From: Actinoplanes sichuanensis
GTDB taxonomy: Bacteria; Actinomycetota; Actinomycetes; Mycobacteriales; Micromonosporaceae
Length of the DNA stretch: 64,000 nt
Direction: 5' to 3'
Assembly (NCBI RefSeq): GCF_033097365.1
Contig: NZ_AP028461.1
Span: 7,006,001 to 7,070,000, forward strand
The notes beneath the pieces were generated by a model. That model worked only from the letters and a program-made list of their open reading frames with translations. It had not been told where the DNA came from and did not search any database. The position numbers and the translations under genes are program-made. Of the stretch, positions 54,422 through 63,047 are shown one piece after another (the stretch's first letter is position 1; each line of letters starts with the position of its first letter).

Positions 54422-54462
54422 GTTAGGCTCTGTCTTCAACGGCCGTCAAGAAAGTGCCTAAC
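54422..54462. promoter_or_regulatory. 41-bp imperfect palindrome between liv operon and PaaX-type gene
   Basis: Arms GTTAGGCnCTnTCTTnA (54422-54438) and its complement (54446-54462) pair at 14 of 17 positions. The outer ends overlap TAACAT (54459-54464), the -10 of the regulator, and TAACTT (minus strand, 54419-54424), a -10 for the liv operon. A single bound regulator would cover both promoters. Confidence 0.75.
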
Positions 54463-54471
54463 ATCTAGCGC

Positions 54472-55287
54472 ATGACGCCTGTTGTCCCCCCGCAGACTCT
54501 GCTGCTCATGCTTCTCGGGGATTTCGTCCTGGACCGGGACGTGTGCGTGTTCTCCGGCAGCGCCATCGACGTCCTCGGCCGGCTCGGCGTCTCCTCGCAC
54601 GCCACCCGCTCGACGCTGGCCCGCATGGTCAATCGCGGACTGCTGCGCCGGCAGCGACACGGTCGCAAAATGTACTTCGGCCTCACCGACCGGACCGCCG
54701 CGATCCTCCACGACGGACGCGCCCGCATCTGGGAGACCGGCGCCGTCAACGACGACTGGGACGGGACGTGGACGCTGCTCTGCTTCTCGCTGCCCGAGTC
54801 GTGGCAGCGGCAACGCCACGACCTGCGGTCCCAGCTCGCCTGGTCCGGGTTCGGGCCGTTGCAGGGCGGGCTGTGGATCGCGCCGGGCGCGGTGCCCGCG
54901 CAGTCGATCGTGGACGGGCTCGGGCTGTCGGCGCACGCCCGGGTCTTCCACGCCCGGGCGGCTGAGCTCACCGATGTCGGGGCGATGGTCGGGGACGCCT
55001 ACGACCTCGCCGAGCTCGCTGATCGTTATCAGTCGTTCCTGGATCGGTGGGAGGGTTCGGCGCCGTTCGCCGATCCGCTCGCGGCCCGGCTCAGCCTGAT
55101 CGCCGAATGGCTCGGCGCCATCCGCCGCGATCCGCGGCTTCCGGTCGAGCATCTGCCGGCGGACTGGCCGGCGGTGCGGGCCCAGGCCCTCTTCCGCGAC
55201 CTGGAAGCGGCCTCACTGCGGCCGGCGCACTCCCTCGCCGCGTCCGTCCTCGACCTCCAACCCGATGAGGTACGGGCATCCCGTTGA
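54472..55287 (+). CDS. PaaX-family transcriptional regulator
   Basis: 271 residues with the PaaX layout: N-terminal winged helix (FSGSAIDVLGRLGVSSHATRSTLARMVNRGLLRRQRHGRKMYFGLTDR), central WDGTWTLLCFSLPESWQRQRHDLRSQLAWSGFGPLQGGLWIAP, and PaaX C-terminal domain. PaaX regulators respond to aryl- or acyl-CoA. Divergent from the liv importer, its probable target. TAACAT is seven bases before the ATG: leaderless. Confidence 0.88.
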   Translation: MTPVVPPQTLLLMLLGDFVLDRDVCVFSGSAIDVLGRLGVSSHATRSTLARMVNRGLLRRQRHGRKMYFGLTDRTAAILHDGRARIWETGAVNDDWDGTWTLLCFSLPESWQRQRHDLRSQLAWSGFGPLQGGLWIAPGAVPAQSIVDGLGLSAHARVFHARAAELTDVGAMVGDAYDLAELADRYQSFLDRWEGSAPFADPLAARLSLIAEWLGAIRRDPRLPVEHLPADWPAVRAQALFRDLEAASLRPAHSLAASVLDLQPDEVRASR

Positions 55288-55324
55288 CGGACGGCCGCGT
55301 CTTTCCCGCCGCCCCGTTCCTCGG

Positions 55325-56020
55325 TCAGACGCCGAGCAGGGCCGCGGCCGACGGAAGGTCGGGGGCCTGGGCGGTCGGGGCCGGGTCGTCCGGGGCGTCG
55401 CAGTATTCGCCGGTAAGGACCCGGATCGAACGGGCGCCCAGTGCCGCCGCCACGGCCATGTCCCGGGCCGGGCGGTCACCGATCACCACCAGGTCGGACG
55501 GCCGGACACCGAGCGTCTCGGCGGCCTGGCGCAAGCCCTCGGGATGGGGTTTACGCAGCGTGCGACCGCCCAGTTCGTCGGTGATGACGATCGTGGTGAA
55601 CGACTCGGCCAGGCCGGTCGCGGCGAGTTTGGCCCGCTGGATCGTCGGGTTGCCGTCGGTCAGACAGGCCACCGGGTAGCGGGCACTGATCGCGAGCAGC
55701 GCGTCGAGCGCACCCGGATAGCGGGGCAACCGGCGCGGACGGTAGGCGGTGAACGCGTCCACCAGCACCGGGATCAGATCGGCGGCCAGGTCGGGGGTGA
55801 TCCCGTACGCAGCCAGCGCCCGGTCGAGGGTGCCGCCGCGATCCGATCCGGCGACCAGTTGGCGGCGGACCGCCCGGGTGAGCCGGATCGGGTCGAGCCC
55901 GGCCGCGGCACCGGCCCGGCCGACCGCGCGGGCCGCACCGTAGAGGTAGCTGCCCTGCGGGAAGAGAGTGTCGTCGAGGTCGATGACGACCGCCAGCGGA
56001 GGATTCTCGATCAGGTCCAT
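55325..56020 (-). CDS. HAD-superfamily phosphatase
   Basis: 231 residues: DxD motif VVIDLDDTLFP, motif II TDGNP, Lys in RKPHPEG, motif IV VVIGDRPARDMAVAAALGARSI. Phosphoglycolate phosphatase-like; substrate unknown. ATG 56020 has GGAGGTG eight bases upstream; GTG 56029 is possible. Confidence 0.88.
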   Translation of the reverse strand: MDLIENPPLAVVIDLDDTLFPQGSYLYGAARAVGRAGAAAGLDPIRLTRAVRRQLVAGSDRGGTLDRALAAYGITPDLAADLIPVLVDAFTAYRPRRLPRYPGALDALLAISARYPVACLTDGNPTIQRAKLAATGLAESFTTIVITDELGGRTLRKPHPEGLRQAAETLGVRPSDLVVIGDRPARDMAVAAALGARSIRVLTGEYCDAPDDPAPTAQAPDLPSAAALLGV

Positions 56021-56056
56021 GCGGCCCACCTCCAGGCGTTCGGTCCAGGCGACAGT

Positions 56057-56089
56057 GATGGCGCGACCGGCCAGATCGGTCGCGCCATC
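56057..56089. terminator. 12-bp perfect hairpin
   Basis: GATGGCGCGACC (56057-56068) and GGTCGCGCCATC (56078-56089) form a perfect 12-pair stem with a 9-base loop, located after the slipin stop and before the HAD gene on the minus strand. Likely terminates slipin transcripts; no U-tract. Confidence 0.75.
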
Positions 56090-56164
56090 GCCGTTATGAG
56101 GGCTCTTACTCGTTCACGTGCTCGTCTTCGCTACCCGTTCACGTGGCTCGTCTTCGCTACTCGG

Positions 56165-56965
56165 CTACTCGTTCACGTGCTTGTCGAAACCGATGTACAG
56201 GCGGGCCGACGCGTTCGCGCCGAGTGCGCCCAGGGTCTCCAGCTCGCGCAGCCGCAGCAGGGCCGGGTGCTGGGCGTATGCCTCGGCGGCGTCGGCGAGC
56301 CGACGCAGGGCGTCGACCTCGGCGTCGGCGCGGATCCGCTTCGCCTCGGCGTCGGCCTCGGCGGCGAGCCGTGCGGCGTCGGCGCGCGAGGTCGCCTCCA
56401 GCAATTCCCGATCAGCTTTGGTACGGGCTTCGACCATCTGTGCCTCGGCCAGACGCTGGGCGGTCAGAACCCGGTTCATCACGTCCTGCAGGTTGCCCGG
56501 GAACACCAGGTCCTTCACGTCGGCCCGGATGATCTCCACGCCGTAGCCCGCCGACACACCCTCGACGTCCCGCAGGATGTCCTCGGAGAGCTGGTTACGG
56601 TTGGTGAGGATGGCCTCCAGGGTCATCGACGCCAGCGAGCGGCGGGCGGCCAACTGCACGTCGCTGTAGACGCGGTCGCTGTAGTCGGACACCCGCTCGA
56701 CGGCGGCCACCGGATCGGTCACCCGGAAATGAGTGATGATGTTGACCCGGACGGCGACCTTGTCCGCGGTCAGGATCTCCTGGCCCTTGATGTTGAGCTC
56801 ACGCTCACGCAGGTCCACCTGGACGACGTCGACCTTCGCCACCCGGCCACCGAACCGGCGGCGCTGCGGCAGCTCGTAACGCCCCGGCTCCAGCACCTGG
56901 TCGAATCGGCCGTCGACATAGCGCAGGCCACGGAAACCACTCCGAATGATCACCTCGTCGGTCAT
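56165..56965 (-). CDS. slipin-type SPFH protein without membrane hairpin
   Basis: 266 residues. SPFH core with KVAVRVNIITHFRVTDPVAAVERVSDY and RVYSDVQLAARRSLASMTLEAILTNRNQLSE, ADVKDLVFPGNLQDVMNRVLTAQRLAEAQMVEARTKADRELLEATSRADAARLAAEADAEAKRI coiled region. The N-terminal membrane hairpin of stomatins is missing, so membrane contact must be indirect. No NfeD partner is adjacent. GAGG precedes ATG 56965. Confidence 0.85.
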   Translation of the reverse strand: MTDEVIIRSGFRGLRYVDGRFDQVLEPGRYELPQRRRFGGRVAKVDVVQVDLRERELNIKGQEILTADKVAVRVNIITHFRVTDPVAAVERVSDYSDRVYSDVQLAARRSLASMTLEAILTNRNQLSEDILRDVEGVSAGYGVEIIRADVKDLVFPGNLQDVMNRVLTAQRLAEAQMVEARTKADRELLEATSRADAARLAAEADAEAKRIRADAEVDALRRLADAAEAYAQHPALLRLRELETLGALGANASARLYIGFDKHVNE

Positions 56966-56999
56966 CGGGTACACCTCGTTACTTCTATGTTGCAGTTCA

Positions 57000-57340
57000 T
57001 CATTGGCAGTTCATGAATGTAAGAAAGGGAGGCCCCGTAGCGGTTCCGATGGGAAGGATCGGTCGCGGATGATGACAGCGGACAAGCCTGGTTTGATCGC
57101 CTGTGCGCCCGCTGCTTACGCGCTTTCTTCTGAGACCGCCGGGGCCGATGGCCATTCTTCAGCGCGCCGCACCGGTCTCACAACGCATTTATCAACGCGG
57201 CCCACGGCCCGCCTTCACCGCGCCTGCGCCGCACCCGACCGGCCATCGAGCCTCCCGGGCGGTGGCCGCCCACCGAGCCTTTCCCAGCAGCGGCCATCCA
57301 CCGCGCCTTTCCCAACACGGGCACCCAACCACCGCGACCC
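57000..57340. other. gene-free stretch
   Basis: Upstream of the slipin. No convincing coding region; the last part shows degenerate copies of the repeat that becomes regular at 57341. Confidence 0.5.
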
Positions 57341-57620
57341 ACCCGACGCGCCTTCTCATCCCGGAGCGGCCATCTACCGCCCCATTCCCGACACGGGCGC
57401 CCGAAGCACCGCCACCCTCTCGACTCCCGGCACCCACCCGACCCGCCTTCCCACCCCGAAGCGGCCATCCACCGCCCCATTCCCGACACGGGCGCCCGAA
57501 CCACCGCGGCCTGTCCGGCCGTGAGGTTCACCCGACGCGCCTTCCCACCCCGAAGCGGCCACCCACCGCCCCATTTCGACAGGGGGCCCGAACCACCGCG
57601 GCCTGTCCGGCCGCGGGGTT
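57341..57620. repeat. three tandem 94-95-bp repeats
   Basis: ACCCGACGCGCCTTC or close variants start units at 57341, 57436 and 57530; the shared core includes AGCGGCCATCYACCGCCCC and GGGCGCCCGAACCACCGCGG. The last unit ends at the stop of the next gene (57620). Confidence 0.85.
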
Positions 57621-58777
57621 CACCAATGGAGGTGGAGGGTGAGGCGGCGGGACGGGGTTTCGTGGTCGTCGGCGTCGACCACGGCCAGCAGGCGGACTCC
57701 GTCGGTGGTCATCTCGCGGACGGCCAGGCCCTCCACCTTTTCGGCGCCTGGGATCTCGGCGAAGAACTGTGGTTCGCCGTCGACGCCGAGCAGGACCAGG
57801 CCGGAGGCCACCACCGGACCGTCGTCGACGGCGTTCGGGGTGTCCTCGGCGGCTGCGCTGACCAGTATCCGGCCGTCGGTGAGTGACACCGCGTCGGTCA
57901 CGGCCAGGGCTACTCCGTGTGCGACTCCGAGGTCGTATCGGCGTACCCCATCAATGTTGATCTTGTCTGGGGTGATCTCGCCGCGGATCGCCGCGAGCAG
58001 CGCGGAGACCTCGATGTCGGCGGACGCCGTCGCGGCGCCGGCCGCCAGGTTGGCGCGCTGGAACCACCGCAAACGATCGCCGGCCAGGCACGCCCCCTCG
58101 AGGTTGAGCTGGTCCGCACGCAGCCCGAACGCGGCGGCGACCGCAAGGTAGAGCGGCCGCAGATCGGCGACCCGGAAGCCGTCCGGACCGACCAGCGAGG
58201 CACGCATCCGAGTCGGCGACGAACCGGAACCGAGCAGCAGGACCTCGCCCCCTGGAACCGCGCACGCCGCCTCGAAGTCGGGTTTGAGATGTTTGGTCCC
58301 GTCGACGGCCGCGAACGTCTCCAACCCGTCGACCGGATCGACCACCCGAACCCGGGTGATCGACTCCGATCGGCGGACGACATCCGACCTCACACCCTCG
58401 CCGGACATCGGCTCCGTGCCGGGTTGCGCTCCCCCGGCGGATCGCGCTTCCTCGTCGGGTTGCGCCTTCCCGTCGGATCGGGCTTCCCTGTCGGATCGCG
58501 CTTCCCTGTCAGGTTGCGCTTTCCCGTCGGATCGCGCCTCCCTGTCAGGTTGCGCTTTCCCGTCGGATCGGGCTTTCCTGCCGGATTGCGCTTCTCCGCC
58601 GGGGCTCGTGTTCGGGGCGTGGCCTGTGGGTGTGGCGGGCCTTATCCAGGCGGCGTGGGTGGCGTCGTCCTGGGCGACCAGCCATCCGTCGCCGAACGGG
58701 GCGATCGCCGAGGCGGCCCGCACCGGCGAGCCGTCGTCGAAGGCCAGTGCCGAGGTCTCTTCGATCTCCAGCCGCAC
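57620..58777 (-). CDS. hypothetical protein with disordered repeat insertion
   Basis: 385 residues. Body rich in beta strands (SALAFDDGSPVRAASAIAPFGDGWLVAQDD, then VEGLAVREMTTDGVRLLAVVDADD) suggesting a beta-propeller-like protein conserved in actinobacteria. Residues about 60-115 are a hydrophilic insertion of repeated RSDGKAQPDREA units. No signal peptide. Function unknown. Confidence 0.75.
   Translation of the reverse strand: MRLEIEETSALAFDDGSPVRAASAIAPFGDGWLVAQDDATHAAWIRPATPTGHAPNTSPGGEAQSGRKARSDGKAQPDREARSDGKAQPDREARSDREARSDGKAQPDEEARSAGGAQPGTEPMSGEGVRSDVVRRSESITRVRVVDPVDGLETFAAVDGTKHLKPDFEAACAVPGGEVLLLGSGSSPTRMRASLVGPDGFRVADLRPLYLAVAAAFGLRADQLNLEGACLAGDRLRWFQRANLAAGAATASADIEVSALLAAIRGEITPDKINIDGVRRYDLGVAHGVALAVTDAVSLTDGRILVSAAAEDTPNAVDDGPVVASGLVLLGVDGEPQFFAEIPGAEKVEGLAVREMTTDGVRLLAVVDADDHETPSRRLTLHLHW
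58441..58590 (-). repeat. 18-bp tandem repeats in coding sequence
   Basis: About eight variants of GCGCTTTCCCGTCGGATC and its sister unit alternate, producing 6- and 12-residue repeats of the RSDGKAQPDREA type. Confidence 0.85.
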
Positions 58778-58798
58778 GCCCTCGATTCTCGCACTCCG

Positions 58799-59230
58799 TC
58801 AGCGCAACTTGGCGCCGTAGACGTGCTCGACCTTCAGCGCCATCAGGACCCGGCGGTCGTTGACCATCACCTGCCGGTATTCGGCCCAGTCCGGGTGCTC
58901 GCCGGCCGCGGCACGGTAATAGTCGACGAGTGCCTGCACCTCGGGGCCGTCCGGATCGTCGCCCGGGCCGATCAGCGTCACCGAGCCCTCGGCGGTCGCC
59001 CACGCCCAGCCGTCCGGGCTCGTCACCTCGAACGCGGCCCGCGGGTCACGGCGCAGGTTGGCGGTCTTCGCCCGGTTCGCGGTGATCGACACGTAAATGG
59101 TCTCGGCGGCCCGGTCATACCACGGTGTCACCGGGGAGAGCTGCGGGATCCCGTTGGCCTTGATCGTGGCCAGGACACCGATTCTGCTGTCCGCAATCAA
59201 TTGACGAGGGTCGAACGAAGCATCGGTCAT
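58799..59230 (-). CDS. PPOX-class flavin/F420-binding oxidoreductase
   Basis: 143 residues, split beta-barrel of the pyridoxamine oxidase-like class (RIGVLATIKANGIPQLSPVTPWYD, YVSITANRAKTANLRRDPRAAF, GSVTLIGPGDDPD). Actinobacterial members often use F420. Start ATG 59230; the upstream extension to 59389 is not supported. Confidence 0.85.
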   Translation of the reverse strand: MTDASFDPRQLIADSRIGVLATIKANGIPQLSPVTPWYDRAAETIYVSITANRAKTANLRRDPRAAFEVTSPDGWAWATAEGSVTLIGPGDDPDGPEVQALVDYYRAAAGEHPDWAEYRQVMVNDRRVLMALKVEHVYGAKLR

Positions 59231-59439
59231 ATCTCTGCCAATCCCGGTCCCGTGCGCGGTATTCCGGGTCCGGTCAGGAATACCGCGCAGGGGCCCGGCC
59301 GACAGAGGTATCGCCGTGGACGGTCCCCCGAACCCTTCGGCCATCGTCGTCCGGGACATGTGTGGATGCGGCCGTCCCGCTGATGCCATCAGGGAACCGA
59401 CAGATCAACATCAGCGTTCCCTTCCGGCGGCCCGTTGGA

Positions 59440-60999
59440 TCAGGCCGCCATCCGCAGAAGGGCGATGAAGAGGACGGCGCCGGATGCCAGGGCGAGCAGC
59501 ACGCGGGGTGTGCGGAGGCCTCGCCACCAGGGCAGGGCCCACAGCAGTGCCCACAGTCCGAGGAACCCGAGCACGTGGGCCCGGATCAAGCCCCAGGTGA
59601 GTTCCTCACAGCCGTTCACGGCGCGGACATCGTCGCAGATGGCCGGGGCGTCGCTGCCGGAACCGAGGATCACGATGCCCCAGAAGATCACCAGGGCGGG
59701 CGCGGCGAACAGTGTCACCACCGGCACGAAGATGTAAGTCAGCACGTCCGGCCGGCGGTCCGTCAGCCAGTGTCGGAAACCTCGACCCGACATCCCGGAC
59801 TCATCGTCGTCGGTGTCGACACCATCGGTCGTCAGATCGATGTCTACGTCGGCGCCGGCCGCGCGAGCCGTGTCGGTTGTCGCCGCACCATCGTCGACAG
59901 CGTCCACCGCGTCGGTTGTCGCCGCACCGTCGCCGGCAGCGTCCACCGCGTCGGTCCCGGCCGCATCGGCCCACCCGCCTCCGGCCGCGCGGGCCAGTGC
60001 GTCGGCGCTGAAGGCACCTGGCTCGGAATTCGCTGCCGCCGCTGCGGCAAGGTCGGCAGCGAGTGCCGCGGCGTCGGCGGCTTCGGCAGCGGCATCGGCG
60101 GCTTGCGTGGCGGCATCGGCGGCTTGGGAAGCTGCCGCGGCGGCATCGGCTGCCGCATTGGCAGCGAAGACGGCGGCCGCTGCAGCGGTCGCGGCGGCAT
60201 CGGCAACAGCAACGGCACTGCCGTCAGCAACGTTGACCGCGTCAACATGGACGCTCGAATCCGCGGCGACGGGTGAATCAACGTTGACGGGCGAATCCGC
60301 GCCGACGGGCGAATCAACGTTGACGGGCGAATCCGCGCCGACGGGCGAATCAACGTTGACGGGCGAATCCGCACCGACGGGCGAATCAACGTTGACGGGC
60401 GAATCAACGTTGACGTCTGTATTCGCGGCGCCGCTGGAATCAATATTGACGTCCGAATCAACATTGACTGCGTCAATCTGACCACCAGGGTCAACATTGA
60501 CGCTGGGCTCGGCTGTGACGTCGGCATCAACATGGCCGCCGGGGTCGACAACCGCATCGGGATGGCCGTCGACGTGGTCGCTTTGGACCGGAGCAGTTGC
60601 AGCGACATCAGCCCCGACCGACACAGAGCCGTCGCCCTCCGCTGCAAAACCGCGGTCCGCCAGCGACTCAGACGTCAGGACGGTCTGTTCATCGGTCGTC
60701 GTGACCTCGGGCTTCGCAGATGCGGAGTCGCCTCCTGCCGTTACCGACTCCGGCTTTGCGGGACCAGAGTCGACGCTCACCGCAACCGGCCCGGTTGTCG
60801 CGGGAGCGGAGCCGCCACCCTTTGCTACCGGCTCAGTCTTGCCGGAAACGGAACCGCCACCGTTCGCTACCGGGCTGGGCTTCTCGGGGGCGGAGTCGTC
60901 ACTGGCCGGCTTCGGATCGGGCCGCGTGGTGGCCGGATCGTCGACCGCCGCCAGGAGGGCGTCGTCGGCGGTTTCGGGGGCGGTGCTGCGTTCGGACAT
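59440..60999 (-). CDS. membrane protein with very long acidic repeat domain
   Basis: 519 residues. The first 400 are low complexity: Ala/Pro/Ser/Gly-rich, then repeated VNVDSPVGADSP (12 residues), then a long Ala-rich helical stretch (AADAATQAADAAAEAADAAALAAD). The C-terminal 110 residues have three membrane helices with CDDVRAVNGCEELTW between them (possible disulfide). Strongly acidic. With no signal peptide at the N-terminus the repeat region is probably cytoplasmic. Function unknown. Confidence 0.75.
   Translation of the reverse strand: MSERSTAPETADDALLAAVDDPATTRPDPKPASDDSAPEKPSPVANGGGSVSGKTEPVAKGGGSAPATTGPVAVSVDSGPAKPESVTAGGDSASAKPEVTTTDEQTVLTSESLADRGFAAEGDGSVSVGADVAATAPVQSDHVDGHPDAVVDPGGHVDADVTAEPSVNVDPGGQIDAVNVDSDVNIDSSGAANTDVNVDSPVNVDSPVGADSPVNVDSPVGADSPVNVDSPVGADSPVNVDSPVAADSSVHVDAVNVADGSAVAVADAAATAAAAAVFAANAAADAAAAASQAADAATQAADAAAEAADAAALAADLAAAAAANSEPGAFSADALARAAGGGWADAAGTDAVDAAGDGAATTDAVDAVDDGAATTDTARAAGADVDIDLTTDGVDTDDDESGMSGRGFRHWLTDRRPDVLTYIFVPVVTLFAAPALVIFWGIVILGSGSDAPAICDDVRAVNGCEELTWGLIRAHVLGFLGLWALLWALPWWRGLRTPRVLLALASGAVLFIALLRMAA
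60257..60418 (-). repeat. 36-bp tandem repeats in coding sequence
   Basis: GAATCAACGTTGAC recurs at 60275, 60311, 60347 and 60383 (36-base spacing) and at 60401 (half unit), encoding VNVDSPVGADSP. The repeat is less GC-rich than its surroundings. Confidence 0.95.
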
Positions 61000-61088
61000 G
61001 ACGCGTGATCTTAGACAGCTGCCGCGCTTTGCGAATACCCGCCGATCGGCAGGTGGAATGCGTTGCGGCAGCGTGCGAGGATTCCCGG

Positions 61089-61406
61089 ATGCACGGGGAT
61101 GAGCAGGGTATGCGGGTTACGGCGTCGGTGTTCGGGCGGACGATGTGGGTGATCGCGGGCGCGGTCCCGTTCTGGTACATGGCGCATGGGGCCGAGGTCG
61201 CCTGGATGGAGAATCTGACCGACGACGGCACCGGCACGGTTTATGCGACGGCTGGGCTGTGGGCGATCTTCTTGGTGCTGTTCCTCGGGGCGATGCTGTG
61301 GCGGTTCCCGCGGGCGCGGACGGCGGCGGTCGCCGGCTGGGCGCTGAGCCTGCTGCCGGCCGCGGGTCTGGCGGTCTGGGCGTACAGCCTCGCGGTCCCC
61401 TACTGA
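61089..61406 (+). CDS. small membrane protein
   Basis: 105 residues with three hydrophobic helices (MWVIAGAVPFWYMAHG, GLWAIFLVLFLGAMLW, AVAGWALSLLPAAGLAVWAYSL). No family recognised. GAGGAT (61077-61082) is six bases before the ATG. Overlaps the next gene tail to tail by seven bases. Confidence 0.65.
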   Translation: MHGDEQGMRVTASVFGRTMWVIAGAVPFWYMAHGAEVAWMENLTDDGTGTVYATAGLWAIFLVLFLGAMLWRFPRARTAAVAGWALSLLPAAGLAVWAYSLAVPY

Positions 61407-62242
61407 CTCCGGCAGGCGTCCGGTTGATATCGGAAGGTGAAGCCTTTCGCCCGAAGGCGCGCTGAGCTGATCGGGACGGTCGGGGTGGCGATCTCGGCTC
61501 GGTAGGTCAGGGCGGGGAGTCCGGCTTCGGCGGCGATTCGGGTGAAGAACTCACGGTTCGTCGGGGGCACGATGGTGTCGGGGACGGCGTTCCACGCGCC
61601 GGTCAGGTTGTGGGTGACCACGTGGTCGAGGGCGGCGGCCGCGTCCCGGTAGTCGATTCGGTAGATCAGGGCGTCGCCGTCGAATGGGACACTGCCGCCG
61701 AGCATCTCGTGGGCCAGTTTCACGCGGGCCGGATAGTCGATGTCGCGCGGGTGGCCGTACACATCGGGAATGCGCACGACCGCTCCCCGCGTGGTGGCCA
61801 GGACCGCCGCCTCGGCCGCGATGAAGTTGCGCGGTGACGCGTCGGGGTCGTCGGTGCGGGGCGAGTCCTCGGTGACCGGGGTGCTGTCGCCTCGACCGTA
61901 GACGGAGATCGAGCTGGTGAAGACCACTCTCGGGTGGACGGTGACGGCGGTCGCCGCGGTCGCGGTGAGGGTGTCGGCGTACTCGGCGACGCGTGTCTGC
62001 GCGTCGAAGGCCCGGAAGATCCGCGGGCTGACGGTGAGCACCACCGCGTCGGCGCCGTCGGTGGCCCGGGCCAGGGCGTCGCGGTCGGAGCCACGGAGCA
62101 CGGCCACCTCAGCGGAGACGGCGGCGATCTCGTCGACGCGGCCGGGCGTGGTCGTGGTGCCGGTGACGTGATGCCCGGCGGTGGTCCAGCGGGCGGCGAG
62201 TTCCAGACCGACGTTGCCGCAGCCGACGATCACGTACCGCAT
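61400..62242 (-). CDS. NAD(P)-dependent sugar-epimerase-like protein
   Basis: 280 residues: Rossmann GCGNVGLELA at the N-terminus, VVFTSSISVYGRGDSTPVTEDSP (Ser and Tyr of the extended SDR family), VVRIPDVYGHPRD. YeeZ-like. Substrate unknown. ATG 62242. Confidence 0.85.
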   Translation of the reverse strand: MRYVIVGCGNVGLELAARWTTAGHHVTGTTTTPGRVDEIAAVSAEVAVLRGSDRDALARATDGADAVVLTVSPRIFRAFDAQTRVAEYADTLTATAATAVTVHPRVVFTSSISVYGRGDSTPVTEDSPRTDDPDASPRNFIAAEAAVLATTRGAVVRIPDVYGHPRDIDYPARVKLAHEMLGGSVPFDGDALIYRIDYRDAAAALDHVVTHNLTGAWNAVPDTIVPPTNREFFTRIAAEAGLPALTYRAEIATPTVPISSARLRAKGFTFRYQPDACRSQ

Positions 62243-62366
62243 CCGCACCTCCGCTTGGGAAACTCGGCAACGGGTCGCCCACATGAGCACCATGTCAGGG
62301 AAACGCCGTTTCCATTGAATCTAACAGTTTTCTTCGTTGATCGACCTGGTTACCGTGACGACTCCT

Positions 62367-62915
62367 ATGCGCAAGATCGTCATCACCTTCGCCGCCGCCC
62401 TCACCGTCGCCGCCTGCACAAAAGCGGCCGAACCGCCGTCGCAGCCCTATCCGGACACCGTCACCGACGTCTCGGTTCCCGAGTTCAAGCTGCTCAACGA
62501 CGCCCTTCAGATCGACTTCGACCGCCGGCAGGGCGAGACACGGCCGTACTCGCTGGTTCCCACCGAGCGCCCGCCCGGCCTGCTCCGGATGACGCCGGGT
62601 GGGACCGACTCCACAGACGGCGCCTCCGTGACCAGTTACGCGTTCGGCGAGCGGCGCGTGCAGGCTCTCGTCGAACTCTCCCCGAAACCGACCGACACGT
62701 GCGAGCTGATCAAGGACGGTCAGCTCACCCCCGAGTCGCGGTGCGTCCGCGACGACAAGGTCGGCTCGACATACGTGACGGTCTACTTCACCGAGGCGGT
62801 GAGCAGCGCCGACGAGGCGGCCGCCTTCTGGGCGAAGACGCCGATGGCACCGATCGACGAGGTGGGCTGGTTCACCGATCTGCTGACCCGCGCCAAGGCG
62901 GCGACGACGGCCTGA
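62367..62915 (+). CDS. lipoprotein, unknown function
   Basis: 182 residues: leader ALTVAAC (Cys18), then a soluble domain with a Cys pair (DTCELIKDG, ESRCVRDD). Upstream in-frame ATG at 62337 would spoil the leader. TACCGT (62352-62357) is a candidate -10. Confidence 0.75.
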   Translation: MRKIVITFAAALTVAACTKAAEPPSQPYPDTVTDVSVPEFKLLNDALQIDFDRRQGETRPYSLVPTERPPGLLRMTPGGTDSTDGASVTSYAFGERRVQALVELSPKPTDTCELIKDGQLTPESRCVRDDKVGSTYVTVYFTEAVSSADEAAAFWAKTPMAPIDEVGWFTDLLTRAKAATTA

Positions 62916-62952
62916 CGACACCCCGCACGCCCGTGGGAGCGAGACCAAAATT

Positions 62953-62969
62953 CTTAAGGGAGCCTTAAG
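62953..62969. promoter_or_regulatory. inverted repeat upstream of the pectate lyase
   Basis: CTTAAGG-gag-CCTTAAG is a perfect 7-base inverted repeat 14 bases upstream of the LacI-type site. Possible second operator. Confidence 0.45.
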
Positions 62970-62982
62970 TCTGCTCGGGCGG

Positions 62983-62996
62983 GGAAACCGCTTTCA
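62983..62996. promoter_or_regulatory. LacI-type operator variant upstream of the pectate lyase
   Basis: GGAAACCGCTTTCA matches the palindrome at 29075 at 12 of 14 positions and lies 51 bases before the ATG of a pectate lyase. Confidence 0.55.
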
Positions 62997-63047
62997 CCCT
63001 GGATCCGTGCCTAAGGAGAGAAAGCCGCCCCTCCTAGCGAAAGGCAC

